Below are positions 15,909 through 24,705 of a DNA stretch of 64,000 nt, in pieces. Both the position numbers and the translations under genes were made by a program. This DNA is from JACMLX01 sp040384325 (GTDB lineage Bacteria; Gemmatimonadota; Gemmatimonadetes; Gemmatimonadales; Gemmatimonadaceae): assembly GCA_040384325.1 (NCBI GenBank), contig JAZKJL010000005.1, forward strand, positions 62,001 to 126,000, read 5' to 3'. How positions within the stretch are numbered: the first letter of the stretch is position 1; the number at the start of each line of letters is the position of its first letter. Below the pieces are notes generated by a model, which saw nothing but the letters and a program-made list of their open reading frames with translations, was not told the DNA's origin and did no database searches.

Positions 15909-16724
15909 TCACACCACCCGGCGCGCGGTGACGAACCGCCCGCTCAGCGCGGCGACGTAGGCATCGTCGGTGTCACCCAGCCACTCCAGCGCGAATCCAC
16001 CGCGCCCGAGCGCGATGTGGGCCAGACGGTCGCCCGCCAGCGCGATGCCGACGTGCGTGATGCGGCGATCATCGCGGTCGGAGAAGAAGAGCAGGTCGGC
16101 GGGCTGCAGCGCCTCGCGTGACACCTCCACGCCGACGAGCGCCTGCTGCCACGCGTCGCGCGGGAGTGGCACGCCGTGCACGCCGAAGATGGTCTGCGTG
16201 AAGCCGCTGCAGTCCGCGCCCCACGGGGTGATGCCGCCCCATTGGTACGACGTGCCCTCGAACCACTCCACCGCCGACTGCGCGATGGCGTCGGGCGCGG
16301 TGGCGAAGTGTTCCTCCATGTCGCCCAGCGCGACCGTGTCACCGTCCACGATCTCCTCGTCGAGGTCCAGCCAGGCGCCGAGTGGCAACGCGCGCAACCC
16401 GTGTCGTTCGCTGCGCGCGATCACGCCCATCGATACGCGCGGCACGTAGGTCAGCGCGAAGTCCTCCGAGGTGCTCGGCACCACCGGTGACTCGTCCACC
16501 AGGCGCATGAAGTAGCCGTCGTGCATCCAGCCCTCGTACTGGTCCATGCCCCGCACGCGGTGCCAGTGATCGTCGCGCGACTCGAGCACGTAGACGGGAT
16601 GCCCGGCCAGCCGCTGCGAGACCTGCGCCGATGACACGCGCGGCTCGGCGAACAGCGGCGCGATCGCGCTGCGGACGAAGGCGTGCCCGATGATGGATGA
16701 AGTCATGTGCGGCGTCCGGTGCAC
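15909..16724 (-). CDS. NlpC/P60 family cell-wall hydrolase
   Basis: This is a C40-type peptidase of 271 residues. Two SH3-like segments fill the first ~140 residues (GHPVYVLESRDDHWHRVRG, then LPLGAWLDLDEE). The catalytic domain carries GADCSGFTQTIF (nucleophile Cys), ITHVGIAL (His) and a later His in RLAHIALG. Relatives cut gamma-D-Glu-diaminopimelate bonds in peptidoglycan. No signal peptide is evident, so the protein may act on imported muropeptides or leave by another route. ATG 16706 is an alternative start. Confidence 0.88.
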   Translation of the reverse strand: MHRTPHMTSSIIGHAFVRSAIAPLFAEPRVSSAQVSQRLAGHPVYVLESRDDHWHRVRGMDQYEGWMHDGYFMRLVDESPVVPSTSEDFALTYVPRVSMGVIARSERHGLRALPLGAWLDLDEEIVDGDTVALGDMEEHFATAPDAIAQSAVEWFEGTSYQWGGITPWGADCSGFTQTIFGVHGVPLPRDAWQQALVGVEVSREALQPADLLFFSDRDDRRITHVGIALAGDRLAHIALGRGGFALEWLGDTDDAYVAALSGRFVTARRVV

Positions 16725-16743
16725 GGGTGCGGGTGGCGGCGGT

Positions 16744-17607
16744 TCACGAGGACACCGGCTCGGCGAGGAATCCCTTCAGCTTGCCGATCAGCGTCATGCG
16801 GCTGATGCCCAGGCTGCGTGCGGCGTGGGTGCGGTTGCCGCGAAACGTGGCCAGGGCGCGCAGCAGGTGCCAGCGTTCGACGTCGGCGAGCGGGGCTGAC
16901 GGCAGCGGTGGACCCGCATCGTCACCTCGCAACGACAGGTGCGCCGGACCAACCACCGCTGTCCCGCGTGCGCGCAACTGCGCCAGTGCCATCATCGCCT
17001 CCAACTCGCGCAGGTTCTCCGGCCAGTCGTGCGCGCCGAGTGCATCGTGCGCTGCGGCATCGAGCGAGACCGGCAGGTCGGCGTCACCGTCGGCAGTCTG
17101 GCGCAGAACTGCTTCCGCCAGCGCCACCAGGTCCACCACGCCGCGTTCCGCAAGCGGCGGCAGCAACATCGGCCAGGCGTGCAGCCGGTAGTAGAGCGAC
17201 TCGATGAAGGCGCCGCTGGTGACTCGCGCCACGAGGTCGGTGCTGGTGGTGGCCATCAGGCGCGCCACACCGCTGCGCGCGTCGGTGCGCTGGTCGAGCA
17301 TCATCTGCGCCGTCGGCGCGAGGTACTCCACGTGTCGCACCATCAGCGTCCCGCCAGCCCTCACGGCGTCGAGCGCCAAGCGCAGTGCGGCTTCCTCGTC
17401 ACGACGCGCATCCACCACCTGCAGCGGTTGCATGGAGAGGGTGGAGCCGAGGTGAATGCGCTGCGCCAGGTAGCGCTTGCCCAGTCCGCGCGCGCCGACC
17501 AGCAGCACAGGGCGCGTCACGTCGCGCTGCAATTCGCCCGCGCGGGCGGCCAGTGCACGCATCACGCTGCTGGTGCCCACCAGCGGCAGCGGCGTCTCAT
17601 CGCTCAC
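16744..17607 (-). CDS. Degenerate NtrC-type AAA+ regulator with Fis-type helix-turn-helix
   Basis: The 287-residue protein is shaped like a sigma-54 activator without receiver: AAA+ core, then a Fis-like DNA-binding end (RGNRTHAARSLGISRMTLIG). The core is altered. Walker A reads GARGLGKR with Arg where Thr/Glu is usual. The Walker B equivalent GGTLMVRHVEYL lacks the acidic DE. The GAFTGA sigma-contact loop is missing. The ESLYYRLHAWPMLLPPLAER and WPENLREL segments still mark the family. It probably binds DNA without activating sigma-54 polymerase. GTG 17607 follows the tamB-like stop by one base. Confidence 0.82.
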   Translation of the reverse strand: MSDETPLPLVGTSSVMRALAARAGELQRDVTRPVLLVGARGLGKRYLAQRIHLGSTLSMQPLQVVDARRDEEAALRLALDAVRAGGTLMVRHVEYLAPTAQMMLDQRTDARSGVARLMATTSTDLVARVTSGAFIESLYYRLHAWPMLLPPLAERGVVDLVALAEAVLRQTADGDADLPVSLDAAAHDALGAHDWPENLRELEAMMALAQLRARGTAVVGPAHLSLRGDDAGPPLPSAPLADVERWHLLRALATFRGNRTHAARSLGISRMTLIGKLKGFLAEPVSS

Positions 17608-17608
17608 C

Positions 17609-20600
17609 TCAGTATTCCCACTTGCGCGTGATGTCGAGGCCCCATTGCGCCGGCGTCGGTACGAAATTGCGCGCATTCACGTTGCTGTTGCACTGCAGCA
17701 CGCTGGTCGGTGGCTCTCGACCGATGGACGTGGACAGTCGCGAATTGAATCGGTATTCGAGGGTGGCACCGATGGAGTTCACCAGCGGCTGCTCGGTGCT
17801 GACCTGACTGTTCCCGAACAGCTGGCAGAGGCCCACGTTGGCGCGTACGAACGTCCGTCCGCCGATCTGCACGCCACCACCCAGTCGCGTGCTGGCCAGC
17901 ACCGACGACGGTCCGAACTGCTGCCCGCTCACGCCGCCGGCCGTCTCGATCTGGAACTGGTCGAAGCCGAGCGCACGCGCCACGCGATCACCGAGCGCGC
18001 TGCCGAGCGTGGGCAGCAACACGCCGAACGCCTGCGAAGAGTACTGGTCGGCGGCAGTGGTGACGGCGAAGCTGGGTCGGCCGGTGAACAGGTAGCTGAT
18101 CGCGTCCGACTCGGAGAGGGCGAGGCTGGGATCGGCGCTGCCCAGCTTGAGCGTCGGTGTCGCCAGCGTGCCGCCGATGGTGATGCGCACCGGAATGTCG
18201 CGATCCTGCCGCGTGTACTGGCGGACGATGTTCACCGCCTGGATGTCGAGCGTCGGGTTGAGCTCCGGCTCGCCGAAGAATCGCAGCGTTCCACGCTCCA
18301 CGTCGAAGGTGCGCTGCACCGCCCCGAAGCCGAGCTTGAGCCTGTAGGTGCCACGTTCGGCGAGCAGCGTGCCATCGAGGGCCAGCTGCACGCGCGTCGA
18401 GTCCAGTCGTGCACGTCCCAGCGTGACACCCACCTCGCCGGCCAGCTTGATGTTCGCTTCGGGCGAGCGGAGCCAGACATTGTTGCCCATCACCAGTCTG
18501 ACGTCGCGCACCTCGAGGTTGCGCAGCAGCGGCGACGGCGCTGCAGCCAGCAGTGAGCGACCCTGCGTGGTGGTGGTGTCGATCAGCGTGAAGAACTCCG
18601 GGTCGTCGATGCTGACCAGGTTCTTGGCGACGCCCAGTTCCGGGATCGTGATGTCACCGGTGGGGATGGTGACGGTTCCGGTGAGCACCGAGCCACGCTG
18701 CGTGCCCCGCACCTGCAGGCCCGCCGCATCGGTGGACACCTGCAGCGTCGCGATGCGCGGCCGGTCGAGGATGCGCAGGTTGGTGGCTTGCACTGCGAGA
18801 TCGAACGACGGGTCCGACAGCGACGCGAACCCGACGCGGCCACTGAGGATCGCGCTGCCGCCGCGTGTGCCCGCGCCACTCACCGTCAGGCGCGGAATGG
18901 AGAGGTTGTCGCCACTGAAGCGCAGCGCGCCGTCCATGCCCACCAGTCGCACGCCGAGTGGTGTGAAGAAGCTGGCGCCGTTCACCATGTTCACCGTGCC
19001 GTCGAGGCGCGGCTCCCGCACTGAACCGCGCAGCTGCACCTCGCCCGTGAGGGTGCCACTGGCGTCGGTGATCGCCGATGACGCGGCCTCGAACAGCGCC
19101 AGCGGCGTGTTCTGCAACGTGAGCGAGCCGCTGAGACTCGAGTCGCGCGCCAGGACGGGGAAACGGTCGAGGGATGCGTTCACCGGCAGTGCGAGGCGCG
19201 CCGAGAGCAACGTGTTGGCGCGGTTCCGCTCACTGAGCGAGACGTCGGCGCGGAAGCGGCCGGTGGCGTAGTTCCCGTCGAGTCGCGCGTCACCGATCGG
19301 TGTGGTGCCGACCGTGATGCCGTTGGCACGCGCCACCAGTGACGCCGTCGGTTCGGCCCGCGTGCCGCGCATGTCGAGGCGTGCGTCGAGGAGGCCGGTG
19401 AGCGGCCGTTCGCGACGCGTGATCCAGCCAATGTCGCGCAACGGCACCTGCGTCCCTTCGACCAGCACCGAGAGCGTGTCGCGCGCCGGCACGTAGGCAC
19501 GCACCCGCAACCGTGCCGATGCGGTGTCGCCGAGCACCAGCGAGTCGAGCGAGGTGACGCCGGCGGTGCGTGTCACGGTGGCGGGGTGCAGTAGGGACCA
19601 GCGCGTGTGCGGGCCGGAGGCGAAGAGCGTGGTGAGGGTGGTGATGACCGAGTCGCCGCCGGCCCCATGCAGTCCTGCCTCGAGCCGCATCTCCACACCG
19701 CTGTCGGCGCGGGCGGCGATGGACACCGTGCCGTCGCGACCGGACGTGAACATGCCGCGCGCGGTGACCGCGTTCAGCCGCAGCGGACCGGCCACCACGC
19801 TGTCGGCCTCGAACTGCAGCGCGCCACTCGGCACGCCGCGTACGAAGTTGCCGGTGGCGGTGAAGTCCGCGATCGCCGTCTGGAAGGTGCCGCGCAGCAC
19901 GTCACGACCGGAGAACGTCGCACTCACGCCGAGCGAGTCGAGCCACCCCGACACGCGCCCGCGCAACGTGAGTCCACCGGAGAGCGAGTCAGGCGTGTCG
20001 GCCGGCGCGCTGCTGAGCCAAGGCCGGAGCCCGCCGAGTGAATCGGCGGTGATGCGGAACAGCAGCGAGTCGCTCCGGTCGGCGCGCAGGCCCACGCCGC
20101 CGCGCGCACCGATGGACACGGCCGGCGAGAGCAGGCTGAGTGAGTCCACCTGCGCGATGCCGTCGCGGAACGAGAACCGGCCGGTCGCCTCATCGATGCG
20201 CAACGCGTCCACGCGCGACCGGCCGAGCATCATGGCGAGGGTGCCGGCCAGGCGCGGCAGCGAGTCACCGGTTATGTCGATGTCGGCACGCCCGTTGAGC
20301 TGCGTCACCGGTGCCGCCGAATTCTGCAGCAGCGTGCGCAGGTCGAGCCGGTCGAAGGTCGCCTGCCCCTTCAGCCCGTAGCTGAGCGGATCGATGTCGA
20401 GGATGCCGCTGCCGGTGAGGTTTCCTGCCTCACCGCTCAATTGCCCGGTGACTTCAAGCGCCGCGATGGTGCCCTTGACCGTCAACGGTCCGCTGAAGGT
20501 GCCACGCAGCGGCATCATCGCGTACGAGTTGCCGAGCATCGTCAGCGAGATCGGGTCGGCATTCAGCTGCATGTCGTAGTTCACGTACAGCGGTTCGAGC

Positions 20601-22144
20601 TTGATGCGGCCGGCACCGGTGAGGTGCGACAGGGGCGCGCCGGTGCCGTCGTCATGGAACACCTCGAGGTCGCGCAGCCGCACGTCGTACCAGAGCGAAT
20701 CGAGGATCGCGGTGCCGCGCACGAAGCCGTTCACGCGGGCGAATTCCTTGTTCAGGAAACGCGGCGTGCGGAGGTCGGCCGCCGCCACTTCCACCTCGAA
20801 GCCGCGGAACCTCGTGAACGCCGGGTAGAGGATGTCCACCTGCCCTCGACCACGGCCGCTGCTGGTGGCGCCGGCCACGTTGCCGTCGCGGAAGGTGAAT
20901 CGCAGGTCGTCCACGTCGAAGCGATGCAGCGGTCCACCCTTCGCCTTCACCGTGCCGGTGAACTGCCCTCGCCACGGATACGGGAATGGGATGCCGTTGA
21001 ACTGCCGCAGCAGCGCGAAGTCGAGCGGATCGGCGCGCATGTCCACGTCGGTCAGCGTGACGACCGGGCCGCCCACGCCCCACGTCATCCGGCCGCGCAG
21101 CCGCGAGTCGAGGCTGCGCGCATCCATGTTCGTGATCGCGTAGGTCAGCACGCGCAGGTTCGACGGATCGTTGCGGATCCGCAGGTCCATGGTGCCGCCA
21201 CCATCGGTGGGAAACGTCTCCGTCAGCCACGCGATGTCACGCATCGCCACCTTCGAGCCGTGCACGAGGATGTCGTACCGCTCGGTGAGGTTGCTGCCCC
21301 AGACCACCTTGCCGGTCGCGTCGCCGACGGAGCCGGGGAGCTCGAAGTGCGGCAGCCGCAGCCAGATCGAGTCGCCCAGCCAGCGGAAGTCACCGCGGAT
21401 GTTGCTGAACCGGAACGGCGGGTCGAACTCCGCCACGTCCATGTCGGTGACCTGGAACAGGCGGCCCAGCGTGTCGGGATGCGCCATGCGCACGTGCGAC
21501 AGCTCGAGGTGGCCTTCCTCCCACTTCCAGGTGCGCTGCAACCCACGCGGCCCGCGCCGGATCTGGGCGTTGGTACGCGCGAGGTTGAAGGCGATGGCGC
21601 TGTCACGGCGCGCGCCCTTCAGCGAGTCGGCAGGCACCCACGGCATGGTGAGGTGGAACCGGCCGCGCGTGAGCGACACCGAGTCGAGCACCAGGAAGTC
21701 GCCGAACGCCCCCTTGGTGCGCGGCGCCGCACTTTTCGGCTTGCGGGGGAAGATGTGCTTGTAGTTCCAGTCGCCGTCGCGGTACTTGATGATCTGGACG
21801 TAGACGTTGTCGGTGATCAGGCGCTGGACGAGGATGCGCCGATCGAGGAAGTCGCGCGGGTCCCAGCGCATCGTGGTGCGGCCCGCTGCCACCATCACCA
21901 CGCCGGCACTGTCGGCAATCTCGATCGAATCCACCGTGACGCCGGTCAGGATCGGCCCGGTGATCTTGCCGACGTACAGCCGGCCCTTCACCGCCGGGAT
22001 CATCTGTGCCACCACCACGCTGCGCAGCCAGCCGCGACCCACGTCGGTGCCGGTCACGAGCAGCACCGAGCCCACCGCCGCCACCATCATCAGCAGCACG
22101 GTGACCAGTCCGGCCACGAGCACCAGGCGTCGGCGGCGGATCAT
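17609..22144 (-). CDS. TamB-like envelope translocation/assembly protein
   Basis: This very long (1511 residues) protein spans the periplasm. It has an N-terminal inner-membrane anchor (about residues 5-30, RLVLVAGLVTVLLMMVAAVG), a long stretch of beta-repeat sequence, and a C-terminal TamB/DUF490 domain (LAGEVGVTLGRARLDSTRVQ, then RDIPVRITIGGTLATPTLKL and SESDAISYLFTGRPSF). Proteins of this group move lipids or help insert outer-membrane proteins. The start MIRRRRL is 4 bases after the stop of the BamA-like gene, a classic tamA-tamB order. The large + strand frames across it are antisense shadows. Confidence 0.92.
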   Translation of the reverse strand: MIRRRRLVLVAGLVTVLLMMVAAVGSVLLVTGTDVGRGWLRSVVVAQMIPAVKGRLYVGKITGPILTGVTVDSIEIADSAGVVMVAAGRTTMRWDPRDFLDRRILVQRLITDNVYVQIIKYRDGDWNYKHIFPRKPKSAAPRTKGAFGDFLVLDSVSLTRGRFHLTMPWVPADSLKGARRDSAIAFNLARTNAQIRRGPRGLQRTWKWEEGHLELSHVRMAHPDTLGRLFQVTDMDVAEFDPPFRFSNIRGDFRWLGDSIWLRLPHFELPGSVGDATGKVVWGSNLTERYDILVHGSKVAMRDIAWLTETFPTDGGGTMDLRIRNDPSNLRVLTYAITNMDARSLDSRLRGRMTWGVGGPVVTLTDVDMRADPLDFALLRQFNGIPFPYPWRGQFTGTVKAKGGPLHRFDVDDLRFTFRDGNVAGATSSGRGRGQVDILYPAFTRFRGFEVEVAAADLRTPRFLNKEFARVNGFVRGTAILDSLWYDVRLRDLEVFHDDGTGAPLSHLTGAGRIKLEPLYVNYDMQLNADPISLTMLGNSYAMMPLRGTFSGPLTVKGTIAALEVTGQLSGEAGNLTGSGILDIDPLSYGLKGQATFDRLDLRTLLQNSAAPVTQLNGRADIDITGDSLPRLAGTLAMMLGRSRVDALRIDEATGRFSFRDGIAQVDSLSLLSPAVSIGARGGVGLRADRSDSLLFRITADSLGGLRPWLSSAPADTPDSLSGGLTLRGRVSGWLDSLGVSATFSGRDVLRGTFQTAIADFTATGNFVRGVPSGALQFEADSVVAGPLRLNAVTARGMFTSGRDGTVSIAARADSGVEMRLEAGLHGAGGDSVITTLTTLFASGPHTRWSLLHPATVTRTAGVTSLDSLVLGDTASARLRVRAYVPARDTLSVLVEGTQVPLRDIGWITRRERPLTGLLDARLDMRGTRAEPTASLVARANGITVGTTPIGDARLDGNYATGRFRADVSLSERNRANTLLSARLALPVNASLDRFPVLARDSSLSGSLTLQNTPLALFEAASSAITDASGTLTGEVQLRGSVREPRLDGTVNMVNGASFFTPLGVRLVGMDGALRFSGDNLSIPRLTVSGAGTRGGSAILSGRVGFASLSDPSFDLAVQATNLRILDRPRIATLQVSTDAAGLQVRGTQRGSVLTGTVTIPTGDITIPELGVAKNLVSIDDPEFFTLIDTTTTQGRSLLAAAPSPLLRNLEVRDVRLVMGNNVWLRSPEANIKLAGEVGVTLGRARLDSTRVQLALDGTLLAERGTYRLKLGFGAVQRTFDVERGTLRFFGEPELNPTLDIQAVNIVRQYTRQDRDIPVRITIGGTLATPTLKLGSADPSLALSESDAISYLFTGRPSFAVTTAADQYSSQAFGVLLPTLGSALGDRVARALGFDQFQIETAGGVSGQQFGPSSVLASTRLGGGVQIGGRTFVRANVGLCQLFGNSQVSTEQPLVNSIGATLEYRFNSRLSTSIGREPPTSVLQCNSNVNARNFVPTPAQWGLDITRKWEY

Positions 22145-22148
22145 GGCG

Positions 22149-24572
22149 TCAGAACGCCTGCCCGATCGCGAAGAAGAACGTGAACGGTCCCAGCGCCCCA
22201 CGATTCCGCCGCGGGGCGTACGAACCGAGGCACTGCGCGTACGCGTCCTGCACCACGCGCGTCACCGGCCTTCCGTCGGCATCGTTCTCGGTGATCTCGC
22301 GCGCGACGATGGTGTTGCCCGGGCTCACGCAGAGCAGCGCCTGGGTGCCGTTGGCGCGCGGCAGGTCGTTGAAATACGCGGCGCCGGATCGCGGCGGATA
22401 GTTGTTGTAGCCGAGGTCGAGGCGGATCACGCCCACCGGCGAGAAGATGCGCGCGCCCAGTCCGGGTGTGGTGCGCAGGGTGCTGTTGCGCAGCGATGCG
22501 TCACGTCCGCCACGGCTCCACACCTGGCCGAAGTCGGCGAACAGCGTCCACTGCAGCAACTGCGGCAGGAACGGACTGCGCAGGCGCAGTTCCACGTTCC
22601 CCACCGCCACCGTGTTGCCGCCCACCGGCACCACGCGAAACGGCTGCACGGTCGGATTGACCTCGTAGGAGAACGTCCCGTTGCCGAGGTCGCGGCGGAT
22701 GAACGGCTGCGTGGAATCGGGATTGACGACGTAGGCCACCGGCCCGAGCTCGTTCTGGCGGAAGCCACGCACGGTGGTCGGTCCGCCGGCATAGAGCCGC
22801 TCCTGCGGTGGCACCAGCCGATCACTGCTGCCGAACACCGCGCCCAGCTGCATGCGCACCGCCAGCGTGGTGCCGTATCCCAGTCCCCAGAACTTGCTGG
22901 CGTCGAGCACCGCGCTGCTGAACTTGAAGGCCGAGTCGGAGAACGTGAACGACGAGGCGTGTCGGATCGCCAATCGAGTGAACGAGCCGCGGCGCGGGTT
23001 GATCGGATCGTCGGTGCGATCGCGGCTGAAGTTCGCACCCAGCACGGCGAGACGGCGGGTGGTCTCGAACACGCGACGATCTTCCGGGGCACACCGGTTC
23101 AGCACCGAACAGAAGAGGGCCGGCTGCGCCTCGGTGCGACCGAAGCTCAGGTCGTACGCCAGCGTCACCGGCAGTCGCGGCGCGGCCTGCAGCGTGACAC
23201 TCGTGATCGCCCCGATCGGCGTGCTGCGACGGTAGGCTCGAAACTCACCGCGCACCTCGGAATACAGGGTCACTTCCGGAATGCGCAGGCCACCGGGACC
23301 GACCGGTGGGCGCAACGTGGCACCGACGTAGTAGTTCAGCCGGTCGCTGTACGGATCGCTGCCGTTCGCCACCGCCTGGCAGATGCCGTCGGCCCACGCG
23401 TAATCCACCGGTCGACCGACACCGATCTTGCTCAGTCGGCCGGTGATCTCGATGCGGCGCGCGCGGCGGAGCAGGTTGCGGTCGGTGTATTGGAGCTGCG
23501 TGCGAAAGCAGTCCAGCGTGCCGAAGCCCGCGCTCAGCGTGCGGCTGTGCATGAATCGCTCGGCGATGTTCACCACCACGTCCACGCGCGTCGAGTCGGC
23601 GGTGAAGGCGAGCGAGTCGAGCAGGCGCGGTTCGATGCGCACCTGCTGGTAGGCATCGGTGAGGTAGAGGGCGCGTGTGGCGCGCTCCACGTCACCCTGC
23701 TGGTAGCGCTGCCCGGGGCGCAGTCCCACCAAGCGCTTGACCACGTCGGACGGGATCTCCTGCGGGCGTCCTTCCCGGGGCACCGCATTCACCACCACGT
23801 CGGCGATGGTCACCAGAGGCCCGGGACGTACGGAGAGTTCGACGACGGCGGTGCGGCGTGTCGAATCGGCGGCCTCGCCACGCAGCACGTCGGTGGCCAG
23901 CAGGACCTGCGCGAATGGATATCCCACGTCGGCGAGCCGGCGGCGCAACGAATCGCGGCTCTGCTCGAGCAGGTACTGATCGAAGGGCTGACCCTGGCCG
24001 GTGGGCAGGTTGCGCACCAGGCGATCGCGCTCGGCGATGCGCTCCACGCCGACCACCCGCAGCGTGTCGATCGTGGTCACGCGTCCCTCACGAATGTCGA
24101 ATCGGAGGTCCATCGTGCGCCCGCTGCGCTGCACCACCGTGTCCACCTGCACGTCGGGAAAGCCGCGACGTCGGTAGTAGATCACGAGGCGCGCCCGGTC
24201 GATCGCCACCAGGCCTGGATTGCCGCACCGCGTCTCGCCGAAGACGCCGCCGATCAGCGCCAGTCGACTCAGCACCTCCGACGCCGTGAGTGCGATCACA
24301 CCGGCCAGCTGTCCATCGGTGAAGGCGCGGTTGCCTGCGAAGGCCAGCGATCGCACCTCGAGCTCGGCCGGGTCGCAGGCATCACGTTGCGCCTGCACCG
24401 CCTGCGGCGTCGCGAGGCCGAGACACACCGCGATGAGGCGCAGACACCGCCAGACGGGGCGTACCTTCCTCGGAATCGAGCGGGAAACGATGGCGGATCG
24501 GTGCGGCAGTGTGCAGACCGAGGGAACGATTGACGGTGCCGCGCCACATTGCGCGACGGAAACGGTTGGCAC
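22149..24572 (-). CDS. BamA/TamA-family outer-membrane protein
   Basis: This Omp85-type protein has POTRA domains in the N-terminal half (VRSLAFAGNRAFTDGQLAGV, VRPGPLVTIADVVVNAVPRE) and a C-terminal 16-strand-type barrel. A barrel motif like ERLYAGGPTTVRGFRQNELG is diagnostic. The signal peptide RCLRLIAVCLGLATPQAVQA is clear, but its start is not: there is no ATG in frame. GTG 24572 is the only standard start upstream of the basic n-region; GTG 24426 would remove it. The mature part begins near 24380. With the TamB-like gene it forms an envelope assembly pair. Confidence 0.85.
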   Translation of the reverse strand: MPTVSVAQCGAAPSIVPSVCTLPHRSAIVSRSIPRKVRPVWRCLRLIAVCLGLATPQAVQAQRDACDPAELEVRSLAFAGNRAFTDGQLAGVIALTASEVLSRLALIGGVFGETRCGNPGLVAIDRARLVIYYRRRGFPDVQVDTVVQRSGRTMDLRFDIREGRVTTIDTLRVVGVERIAERDRLVRNLPTGQGQPFDQYLLEQSRDSLRRRLADVGYPFAQVLLATDVLRGEAADSTRRTAVVELSVRPGPLVTIADVVVNAVPREGRPQEIPSDVVKRLVGLRPGQRYQQGDVERATRALYLTDAYQQVRIEPRLLDSLAFTADSTRVDVVVNIAERFMHSRTLSAGFGTLDCFRTQLQYTDRNLLRRARRIEITGRLSKIGVGRPVDYAWADGICQAVANGSDPYSDRLNYYVGATLRPPVGPGGLRIPEVTLYSEVRGEFRAYRRSTPIGAITSVTLQAAPRLPVTLAYDLSFGRTEAQPALFCSVLNRCAPEDRRVFETTRRLAVLGANFSRDRTDDPINPRRGSFTRLAIRHASSFTFSDSAFKFSSAVLDASKFWGLGYGTTLAVRMQLGAVFGSSDRLVPPQERLYAGGPTTVRGFRQNELGPVAYVVNPDSTQPFIRRDLGNGTFSYEVNPTVQPFRVVPVGGNTVAVGNVELRLRSPFLPQLLQWTLFADFGQVWSRGGRDASLRNSTLRTTPGLGARIFSPVGVIRLDLGYNNYPPRSGAAYFNDLPRANGTQALLCVSPGNTIVAREITENDADGRPVTRVVQDAYAQCLGSYAPRRNRGALGPFTFFFAIGQAF

Positions 24573-24705
24573 CCCGTATGAACCGGTCGTAAGTTCACGC
24601 TCGCGGCAGCCGGTGTCAACGACGTACGCGCTTTCAGGACAACGGGTTAGCTCACGTCGTTGCCACGCCGCTCCCCCTTCGTCGTTCCACGTCAGCCTCG
24701 ACGCG

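Noticed and set aside
20441..24533. Plus-strand frames of 580 and 908 codons opposite the TamB-like and BamA-like genes
   Set aside because: Both are antisense to long genes with recognisable domains. Composition is again His/Arg/Gln/Val-rich.
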